Source: Allium sativum
Taxonomy: Eukaryota > Streptophyta > Magnoliopsida > Asparagales > Amaryllidaceae
DNA length: 64,000 nucleotides
Assembly (NCBI GenBank): GCA_030737875.1
Contig: CM060924.1
Span: 150,530,197 to 150,594,196, forward strand
Direction: 5' to 3'
Of the stretch, positions 1 through 12,174 are shown one piece after another. The notes below the pieces were generated by a model, which saw nothing but the letters and a program-made list of their open reading frames with translations, was not told the DNA's origin and made no database searches. How positions within the stretch are numbered: position 1 is the first letter of the stretch; the number at the start of each line of letters is the position of its first letter. The position numbers and the translations under genes are program-made.

Positions 1-299
1 AGATCTCTGAATTTTTTTTATTAAATTATTTAAATAATTTTCATGCTATTTAAATAATTGTTGATTAATAAACCAAATCTGAAATGGTATGAAATTTGTG
101 AATGTTCATATGCTATGTGTGATGTTTTTATCTACTTGTGGATTATTTTGTTGATTCAGCTCCGTATGTTACTCTGTTGTTGAATCACATATTTTGGTGA
201 ATAATGCGTAGAAAACAAAAGTCACATCCCTTTGCAAGTAAGTAATCTATGATAGAAATTGGGCGAATAATAAAAAAAACAAATTGGATTATAGAATTT
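1..299. other. AT-rich sequence without recognisable feature
   Basis: No ORF, repeat unit or known element is visible in this stretch. It leads into the palindromic tandem array that begins near 300. Confidence 0.5.
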
Positions 300-2160
300 T
301 GTTCACATTCTTTTGTAATATGAAAAGAACAAAATATGAAAAGTGATTTTATTTACTTTTCTTTGTAAATAAAATATAAAAAGCACAAAATATGAAAAGT
401 GATTTTATTTACTTTTCTTTGTAAATAAAATATGAAAAGGACAAGATATGAAAAGTGATTTTATTTACTTTTCTTTGCAAATAAAAATGGACAAAACATG
501 ACATTGATTTTTGTTCACCTTTCTTATGTGAAATAAAATGAGATAAAACTTGAAGTTGAAAAAGATATTTTATTTACATTTCACTTGTAAATAAAAAGAG
601 ATAAAACTTGACATTTATATTTTTATTTACATTTCTATGTAAATAAAAGAGGCCAAAGCTTGAAATATGAAAAAGTCAAAACTTGAAAAAAAAAAAGTAC
701 AAACTTGAAACATGAAATTCGTTTTATTTACATTTCCTTGTAAATAAAAAGAAAAGAACAAACCTTGACATTTGTTTTTATTTACATTTCCTTGTAAATA
801 AAAAGAAAATAACAAAACTTGATATTTATTCTTATTTACATGCCTTTGTAAATAAAAAGAACCAAATTTGAAAAGTATAGTTTTGTTTACATTCTCTTGT
901 TAAAAATAAATCTTTTATTTACATTCACATATGTAAATAAAAAGGACAAACTTGATTTTTGAAATTAATCTTTTATTTACATTCACATATGTAAATAAAA
1001 AGGACAAACTTGATTTTAGTATTGTGATCACATTTCTTATGTGAAAGAAAAGAATAAAAACTTGACTATAGAGTTTTATTTACATTTCTTTGTAAATAAA
1101 AGAAAAAGTACAAAAGTTGATTAGCGAACACTAGTTTATATTTTATTTACATTTCTTTGTAAATAAAACAAAAAGGTACAAAATTTGATTAGCGAACACT
1201 AAATACACTTTTATTTACATTTCCCCTTTTGTAAATAAAAGAGGACAAAAAGTTGACTAGTGAAAATACACTTTTATTTACATTTCCCCTTTGTAAATAA
1301 AAGAGGACAAAAACTTGATTAGTGAAAATTAGACTTTTTGTTTACATGCTCCTTTCTAAACAAAATGGATAAAACATGACATAGAATTTTATTTACATTT
1401 CTATGTAAATGGAAAAGGACAAAACATGCCATTAGATTTTATTTACATTTCTTGTAAATAAAAAGAATAGACTTTGAAACCAATTTTATTCATATTTCTT
1501 ATGTGAATAAAATGATCAAAGTTAGCAATGAAATCTTATTCACATTTCCTATGTGAATAAAATGAACAAAATTAACGATGAAATTTTATTCACATTCCTT
1601 ATGTGAATAAAATGGACAAATGTAGCGATGAAATTTTATTTACATTTTATACGTAAATAAGAAGAACAAATTTTGAGACGATATTTATTTATATTTTCTA
1701 TGTAGGATAAAAAGAACAGATTAAGAAAATGACATTTATTTACCACTAGTGTAAATAAATAAAATAAATAAGAAAAAGTTAAAAAGACATTTATTTACAA
1801 CTAGTGTAAATAAATAAGGAAAAAGAAAAGTTACATTTATTTATATGCAGTGCAAAGAGATAAGAAAAAGGAAAATTACATTTATTTACAACTAGTGTAA
1901 ATGAATAAAAGAAATAAGAAAAAGGAAAATTACATTTATTTACATGTAGTGTAAATGAATAAGAAAAGAAAAAGGAAGTTCTATTTACATTTTGTGTAAG
2001 TAAACATAAATAGGAAAAGATCATATTTATTTATATTGGTGAAAATAAACGTGAAAAGAGAGAAGAAGACACTTATTTAACTTTAGTATTAATAAGTAAA
2101 AAGGGGGAAAGAACATTTATTAATATTTAGTATAAATAAATCATAAATTTAGAAAGGGGA
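300..2160. repeat. Tandem array of palindromic ~55-bp units
   Basis: About 34 diverged units of roughly 50-60 bp follow one another. Each has a core of the form TTTATTTACATTTC, a short loop, then TGTAAATAAA, so each unit can fold on itself. Between cores lies a purine-rich linker of the type AAAGGACAAAACTTGA. In some units (about 1486-1615) both arms change together, ATTCACA pairing with TGTGAAT. The small ORFs across this region come from the AT-rich repeat and are not genes. It may be a minisatellite inside an unidentified element. Confidence 0.85.
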
Positions 2161-2230
2161 CATTTTATTCCAATTTTTGTTTGCATTTTGCAAATAAACC
2201 ATAGGAAAAGAATGGAGTTCGCCAATCGGT

Positions 2231-2288
2231 GTATGTATGTATGTATGTATGTATGTATGTATGTATGTATGTATATATATATATATAT
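2231..2288. repeat. (GTAT)n/(AT)n microsatellite
   Basis: About eleven GTAT copies run into an AT dinucleotide tract. The microsatellite sits at the junction between the AT-rich array on the left and the decayed LTR fragment on the right. Confidence 0.95.
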
Positions 2289-4252
2289 GAAATTAAATGA
2301 AACACGCGCGGTAGTTCGCGTTTTGACGATCGTACCTTTAAACGATTATACCGAAAGATCCGACCGTCGGATTTTCCCAAAACTGGAACCGTTAGGACCG
2401 CTTTGTGAAGAGCTTTCCAACGATATGACTTTCGCCAAAATCCAACGGATAGATTTCAAGATATGTGTAAATCAAAATTTGGTAAAAACAGCGCCAGGGC
2501 CGCCCACTGACCCGAAGCGTCGTTTATTTATTTTGAGCTGTTTTTAAATAAATAAAAATAGCGATAAATCGTAATAAATAGTAATTAACGATATGAAGTG
2601 ATTTAAAAGATAATTATGCGAATAATTATTTGAAAAGACCGAGTTCAACTCATTTCAAATAATTACACGACGATTAAGTCAAAGATATAGAAGACGGCGA
2701 TTGAAGACCGGTGGTCTTCACGGCTAATGGATGGCGACTGATGCCCTCGACTGACTTGCTCCCAGAAAAGGGTCAAACGGTGGTAATCGTCCGGACGTAC
2801 GTGTTGATTATCCGGATAGGCGAGAACCTCCCAGGTGTCTCCGGTTACGTTTAGACCCAGAACGGACTTGTAAATGGATGCGTGTCTGACGTTGGAATTT
2901 ATTCCTTGTAATTAAATCGATTTTTATTAATGTATATCTATTTGGTGGTGGAGGATTTATTCTCTACTCAACACCCCGGTATATATTAATAGTTATTGAA
3001 AGCATGGCGTGAATTGTCAATGTGGCACGCCAAGATGCAAATGATCAAGGCTTTGTTGAAAAGCAGGCCTTGTGGTTGATGATCAGAGCACGGCCGATAT
3101 ACGTGTAGCTTTGTGTATAGCGTGGCTTCGCGATCCTCACACCCCGGTATGAGTCAAAAATGGGATACAGACCGTAGGAAGTGCACACGTTTCTTTCTAG
3201 CTTGCAGTGGTGTCAGTGCTTAAACTGGTTGACATATTACTTATGTGGATGTTGGATTTTGAGGTACCTCCGATCTATAGGGTGTTAGTGGCCATATTAT
3301 AGGTTCAAAGGAACCGGGAAATGTGTGTTCAGGCATAATTAATCCACTTTCGACAGGTGTGGACCGGCCCTACCGCATCCAAGGGTTCACTACAGGGGAT
3401 CTTGAGGCATTTTCTAGAGTGTCTCGAATCGGAGAGGAGCTTGCCCCTAGCCTTGACTCATGACGTAAAACCAATTTCCGATACGACACTATGCGGTTTT
3501 GATTGTATAACTGGTATGGCGACATGATATATGGTACCCATGCCGTCTAGGATTGATACATTTACTTTGAAATATTTTAAATGGAATACACAATAATAAT
3601 AATATCTTTTATTCGTATTTATCATCATTTGATTATTATAAGGTAAAACCCTATCCTTCGGTTTGCGTTGCATTGTGTGATGGGACTTGGGTCTTATAAT
3701 GATTTCATTTTTCTAAAAAGCATAGCGATATTTAACGATATATTTTATTTATGCACTGGCGATAAATTGGAGTAAACCCATTCTGCGTTAGCGGCGTGGT
3801 CCTATGATTAGCCTAATTAGTAGTTAAAGTAGTATAAGATTTCTCATACCAGTCCCATGACTGACTCGAAGTTTGTTTCACTTTGCAAACTCGGGTGCCC
3901 TCTCTTTACAGGGTCAGCCAAGTGACAGGTTCTTTAGGAGACATTTTCTAGACTGAAGATTGCTTGGAAGAAGAGGACGAAGACTTTTTATCATCTTTTA
4001 TTTTGCTTTGAGACATTATTTCATCTTTGAGTTTCATGTATGTAATAAAATTTGAGACCTATTTCCTTTTGTTCAGACTTCTTATTTTGCTAAGTTGTAT
4101 CCTGTAAAACTGCATACTCTGATGTTCTTTTGTAATGCCGATGACATTTTATTTCCGCTGAAATGTTTATGTTCTATGTTCTTTTCTCTGAGATTTGTTT
4201 ATTGTTATAAATATGTTATATTCCAAAATGATTATCCTTGCTTTCGGTCAAC
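2289..4252 (+). repeat. Decayed LTR fragment related to the large 5.7-kb-start element
   Basis: No coding capacity. Several blocks match the LTR of the element at 5681-16639 in the same order and orientation: the CAGACCCAGAACGG block (near 2851; compare 8860), CCTCACACCCCGG (near 3136; compare 9121), GCGTTAGCGGCGTG (near 3786; compare 9682) and ACCAGTCCCATGACTGA (near 3848; compare 9752). Between blocks the sequences have diverged, so this is an older or separate subfamily. The right end is cut by the viral insertion near 4253-4269; the left end is not clear. Confidence 0.75.
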
Positions 4253-4268
4253 GGAAGTTTGGGGTTAT

Positions 4269-4641
4269 CACATTATCCTGCCAACACATTATTATCCTAC
4301 CTACACATTATTACCTTTACCGACACACTATCCTACGGACACAAACCGACACATTATCCTACTATTCCTCATACATAATTGAGGACACCTCCTCATCTAG
4401 AAATTAACAGATGGATCCTACAAATGAAGACGTGTTAAACCTACTACACCTGCTACTAGAGGGAACTCAAGTATAAAAGGAGCCGAAGAAGTCAGTAGAG
4501 GATCATCGAAAAAATACTCTCTCGTTCTCTGTAATAATTATCTTTTCATATTCTGAGTGCTTTGTAATATTAGTTTGTATTCTATTAGTTTGTAATAATA
4601 TTAAGTGGAAGTTTGGGGTATCTCTTCTTGCTGTTTCAATC
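4269..4641 (+). promoter_or_regulatory. Viral pregenomic RNA promoter and 5' region
   Basis: A set of short direct repeats of the type ACACATTATTATCCTACC and CCTTTACCGACACATTAT lies upstream of a TATA box, TATAAAAGG, at 4472-4480. The same block recurs near 59320-59728 and, inverted, at 59733-60110. Its position directly upstream of the tRNA primer site fits the pregenomic promoter of caulimovirids. No activity can be judged from sequence alone. Confidence 0.8.
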
Positions 4642-4653
4642 TGGTATCAGAGC
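4642..4653 (+). other. Minus-strand primer binding site (initiator tRNA-Met)
   Basis: TGGTATCAGAGC is complementary to the 3' end of plant initiator methionine tRNA and primes reverse transcription in caulimovirids. It follows the promoter block by about 165 bases from the TATA box. By convention it marks position 1 of the viral genome. Confidence 0.92.
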
Positions 4654-5204
4654 CTGGATGCAAGTAGGTATGATTCATCGATTTTATTTTTCTGTACTTT
4701 AGTTACATATCAGTTATTATTTAGTTCATAAAAAAAAGAACAAAAAAGAACCCAAAAAGAAAAAATTTACTATTTGCTACAGTACGAACTTTGCTACAGT
4801 GTTTTCTGAACATTTTCCAGATATGTCAGCCTAAAAATATTCTTTTGGACATAATTAGGTTATGAGTCTAAGTTTTTCTATATAAATATTTCTTTGAAAA
4901 TTATAAATCATAATCTGAACTTTCTAGTAAAATTATTACACAAGGTGTAGGAAACGAACCATTGCTGTGCTCTATTTAGGTGAAGCAACCATATAAGCTT
5001 GTGGTTATCTAAATTCTAGGCTTAACCCACCCATAAATCCACGGTTTGTTATAAAACTGAATTGGGGTATCGTGTCTAGCCGCTTAATTTAGGGTCAAAT
5101 TTTTTTTTTGCTAAAAGTAAGGATTAAGCATTTATTGTTACAAAGATTTTATATAGAAAATTCTAAAAGCTTATAACTTAATTATGTTCGAAAGGCTTTT
5201 CTAA
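4654..5204 (+). other. Viral leader before ORF1
   Basis: A 551-base AT-rich stretch between primer site and the first ORF1 ATG. It holds only very short upstream ORFs. Long leaders with small ORFs and structure are usual for pregenomic RNAs of this family; I did not identify a specific stem-loop. Confidence 0.6.
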
Positions 5205-5680
5205 ATGGATAAAAATATGCTTATTGTTCCTGACAAACATAAGTGTCATTTCAATTTGGACTCGGAATTATATGACCATATAATTCATATACCTACCCAT
5301 GAGAATCCCGAAAATGGTATTCAAAATTTAATGGTCGATTTACTTCAAGAAATAAAACAGACGTTAAAGAGTTAAAACACAAATTGTATAGACAAACTAT
5401 TAATGGAGGGTTTGGGCAAAACATGTCAAAAATTCATTGGTTAAACAGAATTAGGATGGTAAAATATACATCAGAAGAAAAAAATAAAATTGATGTTAAT
5501 GAAATAAATCAGACATACTATCAGGATTTTCTAAAGCTTCAAGAAAAGGAGATAAACGGAGAAATAGAAAGTGTTGAGCTTTATTCGTATTATGAACAAC
5601 ATTCAGTTGCAATAAATTATTTCAAGAAAAAAGAAGAAACTTCTTCTTGTGAAGACTCTGAACATGAATCTGAAGACTCT
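5205..5680 (+). pseudogene. Viral ORF1, piece 1: N-terminal coat-protein region
   Basis: The first long reading frame after the leader opens with ATG at 5205 and reads about 53 codons before a frameshift near 5360. The frame then continues in the +1 phase (visible from 5384) to the insertion point at 5680. The product is rich in Lys, Glu, Asn and Tyr, ending in an acidic serine-rich stretch (SSCEDSEHESEDS). I do not see a domain in it. It is called coat-protein region because the reading frame continues into the later pieces that end in the coat zinc knuckle. Insertion of the large LTR element at 5681 interrupts it; ACTCT is duplicated at 5676-5680 and 16640-16644. Confidence 0.7.
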
Positions 5681-8600
5681 TGTAACATCCCAGAATTTTA
5701 ACTATGTTTGATATGGATTTTTATTTATAATTTTGGATTTTCTGAATATAAATTGATTTTTATTAGGTTTAAATATGAATTTTAACTTTGTATAAGTATT
5801 TTGTTTTATTTATTATGATTTTTATAAGAAAACTTATTTTGAAAATTATAATTATTAGATTTATGTTTAAGTAATGATATTTTCTGATTTTGATAATATT
5901 GATTTGTAAAATATGAATTTGGTAAAGGATAATTTATTTTATGATTTTACAAGAATAATAATTATTATTTTATTTATTTTGATAAGTTATATGATAAGTT
6001 TTACTTGAATTATAAATGAGAATGATTATTAATAAGTTTGGATTTGTTGATACTATTTGTCGTTCGATCGGATTTGTCAAACTATAACATGATTTAGTAG
6101 CGTTAGAATTAAGTGTTGCCTTTAGTTTTCATAACGTTTAAGGTAAATGCTACCAAAAACACATTCCTTCTCTTCTTAAGACAAGTGTTAAGACACATGT
6201 CTTTATGCATGCTCCCTTCCATGCATGATTGCCACTTGTCCTATGATGTGTCACTCTCTCCTTACTCCTCCTTTCCTATAAATACCACCCTTTCCTTCCA
6301 CTTTTTCATTCATTCTCATTTCTTTTCTTTCTCTTCTTCTTAAAGCTTATGGCCATGGTTTCCATGGCATAAGTCTTCCTCTTTTCCACCACCACCTTGC
6401 CAAAGTTCGTCATTCTCCTCCTCCTCTTATAATATAAAGAGAGATTAGTGTATATTATATTATATATATTTTTGTGAAGAAGACGTTACGCCGAAATACT
6501 GTCCGACGAATCACTCAACTAGGCTCGCCTACCATGAAGATTTGGAAAGCTGTTAGGTGAGAACTTCTAATTTAAATTTTATTTAAATTAGTTAATTTTA
6601 ATTAGCTGAGATTAATTATAATTTGTTGATGATGATTGTGTGATGGATATTGATGTTTGAATGGTTGTTCATGAATTAGATAATACACCGAACACGAGTA
6701 AGCGTTATTGTCTGTAACGCTTGTGCACAGTTTAATGTTGTTGTGATGAATGAATTCATATCCATTTGATCGTATAGTTCATTTGGATAGATATGATTGC
6801 ATTGTATGATCACACACACACAAACACACCGTGGTTGTGGAATATATGGGTGATCGATTTAGATTCTCCTTCATATATATGATTTTATTTAATAAGATTT
6901 AAAAATTTTGGTTTTGAATTTAATATCAACTTTTAAATATTGAATTAGGAGTTGGAAAATAATTTAAATTATGTATTGATTTTGTATAACGATCTTTATA
7001 TCTATGCAAAACTGGTTTTGGAAAAAAAAAAATACTTTCAATTTAAATTCGAAATGAGATTTTTAATTTGAATATGGTTTTTATATAATAAAGATATAAT
7101 ATACACCAGAACGTTCTAGGATGACAGAGAGGATAGTGTCTAGGCTTGGGTTTGGAAAATCAGTTTCCTGCTCTCCCTGGCTATCCCTAACTGATCCGAC
7201 GGATGGGATGGTTAAATAAAAATCTAATTTGAAATTATTTGAATGGTGATTTAATTAGAAGAAAAAGTTGTGTTTTAAATCCAAATAATTTGAAAAGTCA
7301 ATTTAAATGATTTATATAAGTTTATAATGATTTTTAAGGTAATTTGAAGTATTTAAGAATAATGATTATTTTGGTCAAAATTAGAGCTTGTCGCATTATG
7401 GCAATATGTAAATGCTTATAACTTTTCCAATTTAAATCGGATTTCCACGAAACGAAAAACGTTTGATTCCTATTTACGAGAGCTTTCAAATGAGTGAAAG
7501 CAGATTTTAATTTCGAGTTATAGTTTTCAAGTTATGTTTGAAACCGTTTTGGAAAAGATCGATGTAAGAACAATTGTTGCCCATAACTATAAACAGCTAT
7601 TTTTAAATTATTTAAAAATATGGAAAAAATTTGTAAAATCATTACAAATTATGAAAAGGTGTTTTCAATTGTAAATTTTAAGTTTTGGCTAAGATAAACG
7701 ATATTTTGATCAAAATAGTTAAGATAACCGTTTTGTAACACTTTTGGAACGCTATTGTAACGCTTTCTTCGAAAACAATCTATTTTGAAGTTTTAACCCA
7801 TAAACGATGTTCCGAACTATAAGTAATGATTTGTGGAATGTTTTCAAAGGTTTAAGAGTATTAGAAATATTTATATGGAATTTAGATTTATACTAATACG
7901 GGTTTTTAATACTAAATAATTGGATATGGTTGGAGATAAATCTTCGGATGTTTGATATTAGTTCGGTAAATGAAAACTCTTATTATCTGAGGAATTTAAA
8001 AGGGTATTTCACCGTTATTCCGCTTATAATATGAGTTGGATACGAAAATTAATATCGAAGATAAGTTGATGGTATCTCTATCCAGATCTAATGTCAAAGA
8101 GTTGAATAAACCTTTCAATTAAGATACGGGTTCTCACCTTGATTTAAATAAGCTAGATAGAAATAATCTTCGATATTGGTATGAACCTCATGATGTAAAT
8201 GTATACTATCTGGGGAATTTGAAAGATATTATTATATCGTTATTCTACTTATAGTATTCGTTGATTATGAGAATTTATATCGAATATAAGTGGATAAATT
8301 TCTGTGTAATTTATGATTCAAAAATCAATTTGACTTGGGTTTTGTCATGAATCGTATCTTCAATAATACCATTCTTGAAACCGATGAGATTGAATGGTGG
8401 AAATTCATGTCGTAATTGGGGATTTAACCAAATCTTTGATTCGAGGAAATTAAAGATAAGAAATTAAAGCGAAGGTATAATCTTTGATTTCAAAGAAGAA
8501 TTTAAGATGATAACGAGATGTATGAAATTATAGAAATTCAAATCTTTAGTTGTAAATGAATTGATAACTATATGGAAGGAGATTTGAATTGAAAAGCCTG

Positions 8601-10145
8601 TGTGAACCATAGCTACTGTTTAAAGTACGCTTATTACTTGGAAGGACCGGGATCGAGCATATGTTCGAAACCCATTCCAAGTAATAATACGACGTTATGA
8701 AGCAATTCAGGACTTGGTAAACGACGAATGAAGACCGGGAATATTTGAATTGTTTAGATTGATTGTTGATTAATGTCTCGGTTGGGTAGGCCACCCGATA
8801 CGAGATGTGAGTTGCATGAGACCTAAAAAAATTGAAGTATTTTCGGGTTGTTCCGTTCAGACCCAGAACGGTCTTGCATGGATGGTGTGCCTGACATTGA
8901 AATTGACCGCATAGCACTGATTTCCGTTAATGTATATCGGATTTGTGGCAATATATTATCCTTGTCTCTAAGTCATATGAACTTAGAGGGTATGCATTGA
9001 TTTAAATCAGTGATATGTCGTGAATTGTCAATGCGGCATACCCAAGTTATGAGTCGAGCTAGTGATGATCAAAGAATGGCTTATCGAAGCATCGCTTTGC
9101 GTATGACGTGACATCGACAAACCTCACACCCCGGATTGATGAGAAACTGGCGGTTAGGTTTTATACTTATATATGAATTGATGATGAAGCTGTGCAGCAG
9201 TGGGAAACCACTTATGAACTTGGGGAAGTAGGGTATGTTCGGGGGGCCGTGTCTGGTCGAAAACCGTTGATCTGCCCTGACGATGTGTATTCGGTGTCCG
9301 CGTATGGTCGAAAAAGCCGTTGAGGCACTTCGTTTTGTATCCCTGATTGATCTTTCGTGCCAGGAATCATCAAGTTGGAAATCCAAATTTCTTATGCGAG
9401 CCATACGATTTTGATTGTATATATATATGGCAACATATATTATGGGGTATATGCTGTCTAGGATTAATACATTTACTTGCGAAATGTTTTCCACACTATA
9501 TATATATTATGGTATTGAAGAGAATTTTACGTATGAAAGCATATTTGGTTGTCATAAGATAAAACTCGCCCATCTGGTGTGCGCTTGCATTGTGTGACGT
9601 GGGACGAGCTTATGATAGCTTCATTTTCAAAAGACATTGCGCATTTATATGCACGGGTATCCACCTGGAGTAAATCCGTTCCGCGTTAGCGGCGTGATCC
9701 GGTGAAGTTCCCAACTTTAAGAATGAACCTAACTGTTTATGAGTTCTCACACCAGTCCCACGACTGACCTGGAGTTTATTGTTCCCTCACCTAAACTCTG
9801 GGTGCCCATGATTTTTGCATGGGCAGTCAGTAGTTTAGTTTTTCAGTTATAGATCGTTGGAGCAGGATTTAGAGCGCTTCGAGAGTTGGAATCCACGATA
9901 GAGTTGAAGCTTCCGCTGTGTTTTGGTCTTCCGCTGAGAGTAAAGTTATTTTCTTTCTTCCGCTGTATACGTTTATGTTGTAACTCTGATATTCATGTAA
10001 CTCTGATGTAATATTGGTTTATTCAATGAAAAGTTCTGTTATTTTTGTTCAATGTATGTATGTACCCATAACAATTCGTCTTTCTGAACGGTTTAAGTTG
10101 GTTTAATTACCGGCGAAGAATCGGGCAAAAAGTCGGGTCGTTACA
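5681..10145 (+). repeat. 5' LTR of the large non-coding element
   Basis: Length is 4,465 bp, unusually long. A TATA box, TATAAATA, lies at 6277-6284 after a pyrimidine-rich stretch, placing U3 at about 0.6 kb and leaving about 3.8 kb of R plus U5. It carries blocks shared with 2289-4252 and 63216-64000 (for example CCTCACACCCCGG and ACCAGTCCCACGACTGA). Reading frames inside it, such as 8546-8917 and 9081-9494 on the minus strand, recur in the other LTR and match no protein I know. Confidence 0.93.
6277..6284 (+). promoter_or_regulatory. TATA box of the 5' LTR
   Basis: TATAAATA, followed by a CT-rich stretch suited to a plant transcription start near 6310. The identical site in the 3' LTR is at 12771-12778. 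Confidence 0.7.
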
Positions 10146-12174
10146 GTTGGTATCAGAGCTTTGGTTATACGAAGCTATCGGGTACAACATATTTTGAACA
10201 AAGGATAGGACTCATCAGAGCTATAGTATCTCATTAGAGATAGGGTTAGAAATGCCCTAGAATGAGATTCTGGAATATTATGACGAGAGAGCATATTTTT
10301 GAAACCTATATAAGGTGTTTTTGAACAAGTAAACCATTATGAAAACGATAATTATTTGAAATATAATTGGAAATAAGGGTTTCAAGTGTTTTATACGACG
10401 TCAGGATTGGACTATCGAGTATATGGGGATTTTGAATATATGCCTAGCTAACGTATATACGAAGTCCAATATATACCAGGTAGATATAGGGTCACACTCT
10501 AGTCGCTCGAGGATGATTTTACTGATGACCATGGCACCATTAGTAGTTATTTTCGGGTTTCGAAAGTGGGATGACTATATAGTTCCAGTTAAGACGTCGA
10601 GGAATACTTAAACTACTTAGTATGTTTAAAATATTAAAAAGAATTTAATGTGAGGAAAATAGGTTATAACCATAAAAGGTATTATATTCCTTGAAGAATA
10701 AGTTAATATAAACGATAGATTTGAAATCAATGCCTAGCATAAACTGTAAAGGATAAAAATGCAAGTTAAACTATTTCGCTTATAGTATATTTTAGCAAAT
10801 CTAAATCCCTCAAGAAATTAGAAAGAAATTTTACTTAAGTGAAGAATCTATTTAAAAAGATAATTTAAATAGTAGTGAACATCGAAGTAGGAAGAAAACT
10901 GTTGCATGAGTAATTCAAAGGGTGATCGCTTATGATGCAAATTAAAACGGAACTTGAAGTAAGATTTACTCAAGAGAAAGTTAATGAAAGTTAAGTGATC
11001 CAAGAAGAAATAACTTATATTTGTATCCTTTAGGTGCGCTCGACTTTCCTACCTTGGCCTAAGTTAGCTTCATCATTGAATTCAAACTGTTTATTAGTAG
11101 GTTTTAAAATTGTTAAGATTTATATTTGAACCAAATATAGCTTGAACATAATCAGAGCGCGCAGAGGAAGCGTGATGGTATTTTAAAACTGTTTAAGAGA
11201 TTTTCCGGCTAGTTGAGTAAGAAAAATTTTCTAAACACGATTTGATATTTAAACAAGAATGAAAGAGATTATATATATTTTGAATGTTAAAGTGGATTTA
11301 GAAAAGTGTTATTCGATTAGGTGAATGCGAAACTAAAATATGAATATTAAATGAGTATAAGTTATATGAGATTTGAAACGATTGAAATAAAAATTTGAAA
11401 TAGAATGAGTATTTCGAAAATATAATTCCATCTCTTCCCTTGTCGCTGGGTTTTGCTCGACCCATTGTCATCTTTTGAATATCACCCTGAATTGTCGTTT
11501 TACTGTTCAACTTTATCTTTGAATTCTTCCTTTTGTCCATGACTCTATCATGGGTTGAAACCAGTATTTTGAAACTGATATCATGGATACTCTATCATGG
11601 ACAAGTGAATTAACTTGGATTGAACCCAGTATTTTGAATTATCTCTAAATTGAACTTGATTTGTATTGAGAACAATAGAATTTCTAATACTGAAGTTAAC
11701 CAAGATGGTATTTTGCAGGATAATTAAATGATTATGGAAAGGATTATTTGAGAATTTGGATTTAAATTTCTAAGTTAAGCACTTAGTCCTATAATTGATA
11801 AGGAAATCATGGGTTCGTAAGAGCGAGTTAGACTTTAAAATTTTCTTAGAGTCGTAGACCTCTAAGTACTAGACAATATCTATCCTATTTTCTCCTTAGT
11901 GGTAGGATAGCAGCTCTGAGTCTAACTCAGAGAATTCGATTTTAAGCAAGACCGGTGACGACCCTAGTAATTACAAGATTATAAAAGTTTCCTTAGACTC
12001 TACCATTAGTGAGAATTAGATAGAGTGCCCTGAGAATGATATGATCCTTTGTTCTGACCATTTCATTTCTGATATGTTGAGGGAGAAATTCGAATTTAAA
12101 ATTTGTGAAGGAGTTTAAATTTATTCGACTTCCTTTTCGAGGACGAAAAGTTTCTAAGGGGGGGGGGGGGTGAA
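10146..12174 (+). other. Interior of the large non-coding element
   Basis: The primer site TGGTATCAGAGC is at 10148-10159. The remaining 2 kb has no reading frame longer than about 80 codons and none resembling gag or pol. It ends with a purine tract at about 12155-12174 that includes thirteen consecutive G residues (12158-12170). The first 150 bases resemble the interior start of the minus-strand element at 62816-63215, including ACTCATTAGAGATAGGGTT-type sequence. Confidence 0.85.

Noticed and set aside
300..2160. CRISPR-like array
   Set aside because: Units are palindromic and diverged with repetitive linkers, spacers are not unique, and the context is a plant genome.
2188..2547. 119-codon plus-strand frame with MYVCMYVCMYV repeats
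   Set aside because: Its first part is the GTAT microsatellite in translation and the rest lies in decayed LTR sequence; no protein family is suggested.
2289..4252. Host gene or promoter upstream of the virus
   Set aside because: Ordered blocks match the LTR of the large non-coding element, which explains the region better than a unique host sequence.
4642..4653. tRNA-Met gene
   Set aside because: Only the 12-base primer-site complement is present; there is no cloverleaf. The same holds at 10148, 33450, 39873 and 51306.
8546..8917. Minus-strand 123-codon frame repeated at 15039-15410
   Set aside because: It occurs in both LTRs of the large element, antisense to its transcription, and matches nothing known. 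Repetition simply reflects the LTR pair.
9081..9494. Minus-strand 137-codon frame repeated at 15574-15987
   Set aside because: It is kept only because the two LTRs are nearly identical; there is no start context, domain or sign of codon-level conservation.
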